Origin: Armatimonadota bacterium
GTDB lineage: Bacteria > Cloacimonadota > Cloacimonadia > Cloacimonadales > TCS61
Direction: 5' to 3'
Assembly (NCBI GenBank): GCA_030612605.1
Contig: JAUWNO010000072.1
Location: 1-8,546, forward strand
DNA: 8,546 bases
The notes below the pieces were generated by a model. The model saw only the letters and a program-made list of their open reading frames with translations, had not been told where the DNA came from and did no database searches. Shown in pieces: positions 1 through 6,300 of this stretch (position 1 is its first letter; each line of letters begins with the position of its first letter). Position numbers and translations under genes: made by a program.

Positions 1-66
1 AGAACATTTTACCAGAAGACAAAAAAGATTGGGATTGAAAAGAAGATAGAAGAACTCATAATTTAA
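1..66 (+). CDS. Possible 3' end of an unidentified gene (partial)
   Basis: Frame 1 is open from the window edge to a TAA at 64-66 and reads as a lysine-, glutamate- and isoleucine-rich tail ending IEKKIEELII, which could form an amphipathic C-terminal helix. The family is not recognisable from 21 residues. The other two plus-strand frames close at about 38 and 49 with equally short tails, so the frame choice rests only on composition and on the match of its stop region to a terminator-like sequence seen again at 7968. No function is proposed. Confidence 0.35.
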   Translation, partial: RTFYQKTKKIGIEKKIEELII

Positions 67-90
67 AACCCGAGTCGAGATGAGCACAAC
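61..90 (+). repeat. Diverged copy of the terminator left arm found at 7968-7997
   Basis: Bases 61-90 match 7968-7997 at 27 of 30 positions; both start ATTTAAAACCCGAGTCG and end ACAAC. At 7968 this is the left arm and loop of an 18-bp terminator hairpin. Here the complementary right arm (TCGACTCGGGTTTT) is missing, so this copy cannot fold in the same way. The TAA of the possible upstream gene lies inside it. It may be the remnant of that gene's terminator, broken by the palindrome cluster that follows. Confidence 0.6.
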
Positions 91-328
91 AATAGACACC
101 GCTGTCACTCCCAACTCCGACTGGGAATCCAGGAAATCCCAAGAAACCGTTGAAAAGGTTTAGCAAGTAGAGAAGTCTCATAAACCTTTTCAAGGTTCAT
201 AGTAATGGACTTCAGAAAATGATCTTGATGAAATAATTTTCACTTTCCGAACAGTGCTTTGGTAACCTTCGGAAGGGTGAATCTGATGTTAACCGTTAGG
301 AAGGTTCAGCAAGATGATATACTCTGAC

Positions 329-351
329 AAAAACCATTTAGAAGGTTTTTT
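329..351. terminator. Candidate bidirectional rho-independent terminator
   Basis: AAAAACC (329-335) pairs with GGTTTTT (344-350) around an 8-nt loop, with T346-351 on the plus strand and an A run at 329-333 that becomes a T run on the minus strand. It could therefore end minus-strand transcripts from the regulator that stops at 502, or plus-strand transcripts from the left. The stem is AT-rich with only two G-C pairs, so strength is uncertain. A competing pairing exists between 342-351 and 376-385 (10 bp). Confidence 0.4.
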
Positions 352-416
352 CTCTGTTTATTTTTGTTCGTTGCTAAAAAAACCTTGAGCTAATTATTTG
401 TAATTTCAACTGTAAA

Positions 417-471
417 TTTTCAAGTATTTTACTAAAGTCTGATATAAGGTAAGTCATTGAAAATACTCAAA
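417..471. repeat. Imperfect inverted repeat downstream of the regulator gene
   Basis: AGTATTTT (423-430) is the exact reverse complement of 460-467, and flanking TTTT/AAAA bases extend the stem with a one-base offset, leaving a 29-nt loop. It begins about 30 nt past the stop of the minus-strand regulator, so it may stabilise that mRNA 3' end. It is AT-rich and may be chance. Confidence 0.25.
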
Positions 472-501
472 ACCTATCTGAACAATCTCACTTATTAGCA
501 G

Positions 502-2820
502 TTAAATTGTTATCTTTTTCAATCGGCGATTTAAGGCATAAGATGAAATCCCCAATATTTTTGCAGCTTCAACCTGCACATTATCAGTTCTTTTCATAGC
601 TTCCATAATAAGTTTTTGTTCATTGCCCGCAAGATTCAGATTCTCTAATTTATAGCTTTGAATTTCCTTCGAGTGACCGGAATTCAAAAAAAATACATCA
701 TCTCTTCTAATCTTGCTATTTTTACAGAACAAGATCAATCTTTCTACAATATTCTTAAGTTCCCGTACATTTCCCGGAAAATCATAATCACACAACATAT
801 TGATCGCATCTTGTGAAATAATCGGCAGCTTCTTTTGCAATCTTTGGGAGATCACATTGAAAAAATGCTCGATCAAAAGCGGAATATCTTCTTTCCTGTC
901 TCGTAAAGGAGGTATATGAATTTCAACTGTGTTGATGCGGTTGAATAGATCAAAACGAAATTTATTTTGCTCGATTAAAGAATAAATATCTTTATTGCTG
1001 GCAGAAACCAGGCGAAAATCAGTTTTATATGTTTTGCTGTCTCCCAATCGCTTAACTACTTTGTTTTCTAAGATGCGAAGTAGGTTTGCTTGAATATCAG
1101 GAGGCATTTCAGAAATTTCATCGAAAAAAATTGTTCCGTTATGAGCTTCTTCAAAATATCCGATATAATCATACGAAGCTCCTGTAAAGGCACCTTTTCT
1201 ATGCCCGAACAAAGCACTCTGAACCAGTCCTGCACTGAAAACAGCACTATTCACAGCAACGAAAGGTCCGTTGTGTCTGACGCTGGCGTAATGAATTAAT
1301 TTTGCTATCAGATCTTTTCCTGTTCCCGATTCTCCCAAAAGCAAAATGCTTGCCTCCGAACTGCTGGAAGTAAGAAATGTTTCGTGAATAAGCTTATCCA
1401 TTACTGCACTGTTTCCAATGATTTGTTCTCCGATCTTATTGCTCATTTCTTTTGAGATAAGAGAAAGTCCTTCGCTGAATTTATACTGTCTGCTCCTTCC
1501 TGCTTCGTAAGTGGAATCTTTACTTTTCTTATTTTCTTTTTTCTTCAAGTCTTCTTCATATTTATCTTTTGTTTCAATATATTTCTTCAAGGTTTTATAA
1601 GCTTTTGCGGGCTGTTCAATACTTGAATAGCTTTCGGAAAGAGATAATAATATTTGTATTAATTTGCGAGTAAAATGTTGTTCTATACACAATTTCTGTG
1701 ATTTTTTATAATAAGTTATTGCTTGCTTATGCTGTTCATTTTTCATATATACATCTGCTATATATTGGTAAAAATTATTTAATTGCTGTTTATTTTCATT
1801 TTCCTCAGCTATCTTTATAAGTTTTTGATAAGTAGAGATTGCTTTGTTTAATCGATTGGATTTTGAATAAAGTGAACCTAAAGTTGTATAACAATTTTGT
1901 AAAAGTAAAGGTTCCTTATTTTTTTGGGCAAATTCAGAAGAAATTTGCAGTTTTTCTTCAGCAGCTTTATATTTTCCTAAAGAAATTTCAGAAATTGCCA
2001 TATTCATGAGTGTGGAATAATAAAACTGAGGATCATTCTTTTTTAACCATTCTAAAGGCATGAGATTGAAGTATTCCAATGATTTTTTGTGGTTTTTTAC
2101 ACCAATGTAACAGCAAGCGAGATTATTTATTGCAGCTAACCGATTATCATCTTCGGCATTGTTGTCCATCAGGTTCAGTGTTTCTGTAAAATATTTAATA
2201 GCTTCATTATATTCTTGTATTGCCATCTTTAGCCGACCAAGAGCGGCAAGAGCCATGTGCATTGCTTTTTGATAATTATTTCGGTTTGCATAATCTAATC
2301 CCTGAAGATAATACTTTTCGGCAGTCTCATAATCGCCGGAATTTTCATAAAGAAAGCCCAAATTTGTATATCTGTTTGGAATAGAAAGTTTATCGTCTGT
2401 TTCATTGATCAAATCCAAAGATAGTTTTAAGAATTTTATACTTAATTCACTTTCTTGCTGTAACCAATATACATAGCCAAATGACTGGAAGATGGTTGCT
2501 TTAACAACTTTATTCTTGATAAAATGTTCAAATTCTTTGTAAAAAAGAAAATATTTATTAAAGTCTTCAATGTCATTTGTTCTTTTAATATATAGAAATA
2601 AGAAATTCAGAGCTTTGCCTAAATGTTTCCTCAAGTTATTATCAGGAGTGTCGTCAAATTCTAAATATTCCCGCCAGCCAGTCATAAAATTATCGAAATA
2701 ATTAAATATATCTTGATTGCGTTCTTGAAAACATATTTCAAATATTTCAACATAAACTTTGAACTTATCAATCTTTCCTGCCTTTTCCAGTTCTGATAAT
2801 TTTACTTCTAATTTTTCCAT
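502..2820 (-). CDS. TPR-domain sigma-54-dependent transcriptional activator
   Basis: This 772-aa cytoplasmic regulator is a bacterial enhancer-binding protein, which uses ATP hydrolysis to open promoters bound by sigma-54 RNA polymerase. Residues about 110-425 hold roughly eight TPR-like helical pairs (for example around 147-182 and 306-341), followed by a lysine/glutamate-rich linker (412-436). The AAA+ domain spans about 465-700: Walker A GESGTGKD (496-503), sigma-54 contact loop GAFTGA (543-548), Walker B GTIFFDE (562-568) and FPGNVREL (681-688). A Fis-type helix-turn-helix covers about 748-772. There is no receiver, GAF or PAS domain, so control is probably by a protein or peptide bound to the TPRs (inferred). 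The ATG at 2820 is chosen because AAGAGGTG precedes it; a longer start (TTG, 2853) would lack a ribosome site and run through the dyad. It is divergent from the gene at 3043 and is probably its activator. Confidence 0.93.
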   Translation of the reverse strand: MEKLEVKLSELEKAGKIDKFKVYVEIFEICFQERNQDIFNYFDNFMTGWREYLEFDDTPDNNLRKHLGKALNFLFLYIKRTNDIEDFNKYFLFYKEFEHFIKNKVVKATIFQSFGYVYWLQQESELSIKFLKLSLDLINETDDKLSIPNRYTNLGFLYENSGDYETAEKYYLQGLDYANRNNYQKAMHMALAALGRLKMAIQEYNEAIKYFTETLNLMDNNAEDDNRLAAINNLACCYIGVKNHKKSLEYFNLMPLEWLKKNDPQFYYSTLMNMAISEISLGKYKAAEEKLQISSEFAQKNKEPLLLQNCYTTLGSLYSKSNRLNKAISTYQKLIKIAEENENKQQLNNFYQYIADVYMKNEQHKQAITYYKKSQKLCIEQHFTRKLIQILLSLSESYSSIEQPAKAYKTLKKYIETKDKYEEDLKKKENKKSKDSTYEAGRSRQYKFSEGLSLISKEMSNKIGEQIIGNSAVMDKLIHETFLTSSSSEASILLLGESGTGKDLIAKLIHYASVRHNGPFVAVNSAVFSAGLVQSALFGHRKGAFTGASYDYIGYFEEAHNGTIFFDEISEMPPDIQANLLRILENKVVKRLGDSKTYKTDFRLVSASNKDIYSLIEQNKFRFDLFNRINTVEIHIPPLRDRKEDIPLLIEHFFNVISQRLQKKLPIISQDAINMLCDYDFPGNVRELKNIVERLILFCKNSKIRRDDVFFLNSGHSKEIQSYKLENLNLAGNEQKLIMEAMKRTDNVQVEAAKILGISSYALNRRLKKITI

Positions 2821-2824
2821 TTCA

Positions 2825-2832
2825 CACCTCTT
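2825..2832 (-). promoter_or_regulatory. Ribosome binding site fixing the regulator start
   Basis: On the minus strand AAGAGGTG ends four bases before the ATG at 2820. It supports the 772-aa start over an 11-codon-longer TTG start at 2853, which has no purine-rich site upstream. Confidence 0.7.
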
Positions 2833-2846
2833 GCGATTTCGTAATA

Positions 2847-2867
2847 ATTGCAATTACGAATTGCAAT
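2847..2867. promoter_or_regulatory. Dyad ATTGCAATT-ACG-AATTGCAAT: candidate activator site / operator
   Basis: Two perfect 9-bp arms flank a 3-nt centre at 2857. Each arm contains the self-complementary octamer ATTGCAAT (2847-2854 and 2860-2867). Related sequence recurs at 2868-2877 (AATGCAATTT), and TGCAATTAC (2849-2857) recurs at 2909-2917, exactly 60 bp on. Fis-type bEBPs bind such dyads as dimers, typically 80-200 bp upstream of the sigma-54 promoter. This one is centred about 149 bp before the predicted start at 3006. It also lies 27-47 bp upstream of the regulator's ATG, so autoregulation is possible. Confidence 0.6.
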
Positions 2868-2977
2868 AATGCAATTTCAGGTCAAGCGTTTTATGTTTTA
2901 AAAATATCTGCAATTACTCACATTCTCTATCTGCCTATTTTAGGGCAAGTTACAAAAACAATATTTTTACTGTCGGG

Positions 2978-2995
2978 TTTGGCACAATAATTGTT
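2978..2995 (+). promoter_or_regulatory. Candidate sigma-54 (-24/-12) promoter
   Basis: TTTGGCAC (2978-2985) gives a perfect -24 element (consensus TGGCAC), followed by 5 nt and TTGTT (2991-2995) at the -12 element (consensus TTGCW). The GG (2981-2982) to -12 dinucleotide (2993-2994) spacing is the required 10 bp. The only marked deviation is GT for GC at -12. The predicted start is near 3006, giving a 37-nt leader to the ATG at 3043. The divergent neighbour encodes a sigma-54 activator, which strengthens the call. Confidence 0.65.
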
Positions 2996-3042
2996 AGTAA
3001 ATGTCAGTGTCTGTTAGATTTTTTGGAAAAACGGGAGCCTAA

Positions 3043-3237
3043 ATGATAGATAAAATGACGAAGAAAATTATTTTTTTAAGTGAGTTTGTAGAAAAACCGA
3101 ATGAGAAACTCTTCGGCTTTACAATAACTTATAAGAACGGTGAAATTAAGAATCATTTTATTGCAGGAAATCCGTTTGATTTATCTGACAGAATTGAAGA
3201 ATTAAGGAAAATGTATGAAAAACTTAAGGGAAAATAA
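3043..3237 (+). CDS. Small hypothetical protein, 64 aa
   Basis: The gene is preceded by GGGAG (3033-3037), five bases before ATG, and is the first frame downstream of the predicted sigma-54 promoter. The product is lysine-rich with no signal peptide or membrane segment, so it is probably cytoplasmic. The N-terminal 40 residues look like beta strands (FGFTITYKNG), and residues about 45-64 form a charged amphipathic helix (LSDRIEELRKMYEKL). The family is not recognised. A second ATG at codon 5 is possible but has no better ribosome site. The large secreted-protein gene follows after 89 nt without a visible promoter or terminator, so the two are probably co-transcribed. A small partner or regulator role is conceivable but unsupported by any motif. 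Confidence 0.65.
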   Translation: MIDKMTKKIIFLSEFVEKPNEKLFGFTITYKNGEIKNHFIAGNPFDLSDRIEELRKMYEKLKGK

Positions 3238-3326
3238 AAAACAAAAGAGAACAAAAATGTTTGAGCAGAATATTCAAAATGAATTATGCAGAATCCTAAA
3301 AAAAAATTAATGAAAGGAGTTTTAAA

Positions 3327-6300
3327 ATGAAAAAAATTACTGTTTTTTTAGTAGTTTTTCTGGTTATTATGACCGCGCAAGTATTCGCATACACCCGTTA
3401 TGTACACCCTGATGGCAATGATAGTTGGAGTGGAATATCAACGTTCACCGAAGATGATGGTCCATACAGAACAATACAATATGCCATCGACCAATCCAAC
3501 CCCAATGATGTCATCAAGGTTGCAGATAAAGCGGGATTGGATCCGGATTATGAGTTAAGTGCTCCGATTCAGCTATGGGATGCCGATGAACATCATGGAA
3601 TCACGGTAGAGTGGTGGACAGAAGGAGAAAGACCGCAAATTAAAGGAGCAGGTACTGATCCAGCTTTCATGATTTCTGTCCCGGATGTCACAATAAAAGG
3701 TTTTGATATTTATACTCTAGATGGTCCAAGTGTTGCTGGAATTCTTGTTAAAGTAGGTGCTGATAACAGTAATATTATGAATAATCGTTGTGGCTACGCA
3801 TCAACTCATAAATGGGCTTATGGAATTCAAGTACAACAGGTAACCAACACAACTATATCCAACAATGAATGTTCTTACAATATTCACGGAATATATTTAT
3901 GGTTTGGAACAGGGGATAACACAATTACAGATAACACAGTGAATAATAATTCAAATCAGGGCATTTATATTTATAATTCCAATGATAACAATATTCATGA
4001 CAATACCTGTAAATATAATGGTAGTAATGGTATTTATTTAGATACAAATAGCAGCCTTTCAAATAATAATTCCATCTGGAGTAATACTTGCAATGAAAAC
4101 AATACCGGTATTTATCTATCTGGTGTAACCGACAATACACTTTCCGGAAATATAACCAAAGACAATGATGCTGCCGGAATCAATCTGAGTAGTTCCGATG
4201 ATAATTTCGTTCTTGGTTCTACTTCCGAAGATAATATTGGAGATGGAATATCGCTTAGCAGTAGCGATAACAATATTCTATTTAACAACTATTGTAATTG
4301 GAACGAAGAAGATGGTATTCATTTATCCGGTTCATACTCTAATTCACTTTCGGGAAATACCTGTAGATATAATGACTATTATGGTGTTTATTTCACTTAT
4401 TCAGACGACAATAATTTATCGGGAAATACTTTGAGTTCAAACTGGAGCGAAGGTATCTGCTTTAGTGAATCAGAATCGAATATCGTGGTTGGAAACGATG
4501 TAAGTAGTAATGGATATGATTATGATTATCAAATGAAACTCGAGAGTAACAGCGATAATAATGAGTTTTACTTGAATTTATTCGACTATATTGATACTCC
4601 GGTTACATCAAGCAGTTCAACAAACACATGGAATTCACCTGTGAAATTATCCTATTTATATGATGGTTTGGTCGATGATCATAAAGGATATATGGGAAAT
4701 TACTACAGCGATTATATGGGAGATGATACTGATTATGATGGTGTTGGAAATACTTCACTTCCCTACTCAACAGGTGGGAGTAATGATAACTATCCTATAA
4801 TGGAAGATGACCTAAGTGAATATGATTTTAAGACATGGTGGCTGGGTAATGCCAATAAAATGTATGCCGGCGATATGGCACAGATGGGGCAATTGATCTT
4901 TGTAAATTCCGCTTCATCCTATTCCTGGTTCGATGAAAATTGCACAGATATGGCAATAGCATTTGGTGGTGGAGATGCCGATGAAGAAACCGTTTGGAGT
5001 GGACAAATAGTCTTCACTTCTGCACCCGCTGAGGGTGATAATTTTACTGTTAAAATAGGTTATGCAAATGATGCCGCCGGAACCGGTTTTATTTCTGGTC
5101 CTCAAGCAAACATAAACGGTGATGGAAGCACGAAAATATTCACATTTTTAACAAATACTACCTCGCTGTCAGTTCCTGAAAGTAAATATATCGGCTTAAA
5201 ATTGGAAAATAATGGAAGCATTAGATATTATGTTCGGGTTGGAGCTTCCTGGAGTTATTGCTCTTCATCTTCCGATATAACTTATCCCGGTACAGATATT
5301 TCTGCCCAATCAGGCAACTGGGAAGATACCGGAATTTGGGGCAATAATGCTGTTCCGTTATCTGATGATGATGTAGTTATTCAAAATGGGCACACAATTA
5401 CCGTAAATAGCTCTCCCACTTGCGAAGAACTTATTCTACAGGAAGGTGCAACCCTTAAGCTCAATGAAGGTTTTCCCACAACTACAAATGGCAGCGATTT
5501 AAATTCTTCCAGTACAGTAGAATACTGCAAAACAAGCAGATCAGGTGATCAGACAATATCTTCTTCTCCTCTTTATGGACATCTTATAACCAGCGGTGAT
5601 GGGACAAAGACTACTAATGGCAATGTACAGGTTGAAGGAAATCTATCTCTTAATGGAAGTGCTACTTTTACTTTGGGTGGAGACTTAGATACCAATGGAA
5701 ACCTTTCTATCAGCAGCGACGCCACCTTAAATGGTGGGAATTATAATATAAATATTGCCGGAAACTGGAGCAATTTAGGAACCTGGAATTATGGATCATC
5801 AACCGTCACGTTTGATGAGCCAAGTAGCGACCAGACTATCGGACCTGCAACAGGTGCAGGAGGAGAGGTTCAGGTCGGAACGGGAACTTACAATATTGAC
5901 GATTATCCTTTTGACAACGGTTGGGAAAACAACCGCTCTCAGATGTTATATTTGAGTAGTGAGATCGGGCAATCGGGTACAATCAACGGTATTCAGTTTG
6001 ACCTAAATCAGATTAGTTCTGTAGATTATCGTGATTTTGTCAATTTCACCGTGAAGCTCATAGAAACATCAGATGCGAACTGGTATAACCTGAATCATTA
6101 TGTAGATATGGAAGGTGCTACTACTGTCTTATTCCAGAATCCCTACACGATGCCCGGTGCGACCGGATGGTTCACTATCTCTTTTACAGAACCTTTCATC
6201 TACGATAACTTGCAAAACCTCATTGTGGAAATTACATGGGGAGACAACGGTAAATGGATAAGCACTGGTTACGAATTAGCAGGCACGACCTTAGCATCCG

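Larger units (their letters stand above)
91..500. other. Gene-free region with a cluster of AACC/GGTT palindromes
   Basis: No credible reading frame was found on either strand. The region carries several related inverted repeats: TCCCA-8nt-TGGGA (109-126); a 13-bp perfect stem TTGAAAAGGTTTA (150-162) with 181-193; AACCTT-TTC-AAGGTT (183-197); an 8+3-bp stem of 241-251 with 268-279; AACC-8nt-GGTT (291-306); and AAAAACC-8nt-GGTTTTT (329-350). Bases 145-167 and 291-313 are diverged direct copies (19 of 23 identical). It resembles an intergenic palindromic repeat family or a structured RNA; which of these is not decided by the sequence. Confidence 0.55.

Noticed and set aside
91..390. CRISPR array
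   Set aside because: The AACC/GGTT palindromes vary in sequence and spacing and have no constant repeat-spacer pattern.
1090..1299. Plus-strand 69-aa open frame
   Set aside because: Lies fully antisense to the AAA+ domain of the sigma-54 activator; no ribosome site and no recognisable protein character.
2880..2885. TTGACC on the minus strand as a -35 box for the regulator
   Set aside because: No acceptable -10 hexamer at 16-18 nt; only its closeness to the dyad makes it suggestive.
3257..3310. 17-codon frame MFEQNIQNELCRILKKN between the small gene and the secreted-protein gene
   Set aside because: Too short to judge, AGAGA is a poor ribosome site, and the region is A-rich; it could be a leader peptide but nothing beyond the open frame supports this.
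3925..4434. Open frames on both strands over the beta-helix (3925-4140 minus, 4198-4434 plus)
   Set aside because: Shadows of the Asn/Ser-rich coil repeats; tyrosine-rich or low-complexity translations with no start signal.
4914..5105. Minus-strand 63-aa open frame
   Set aside because: Antisense shadow of the secreted-protein gene.
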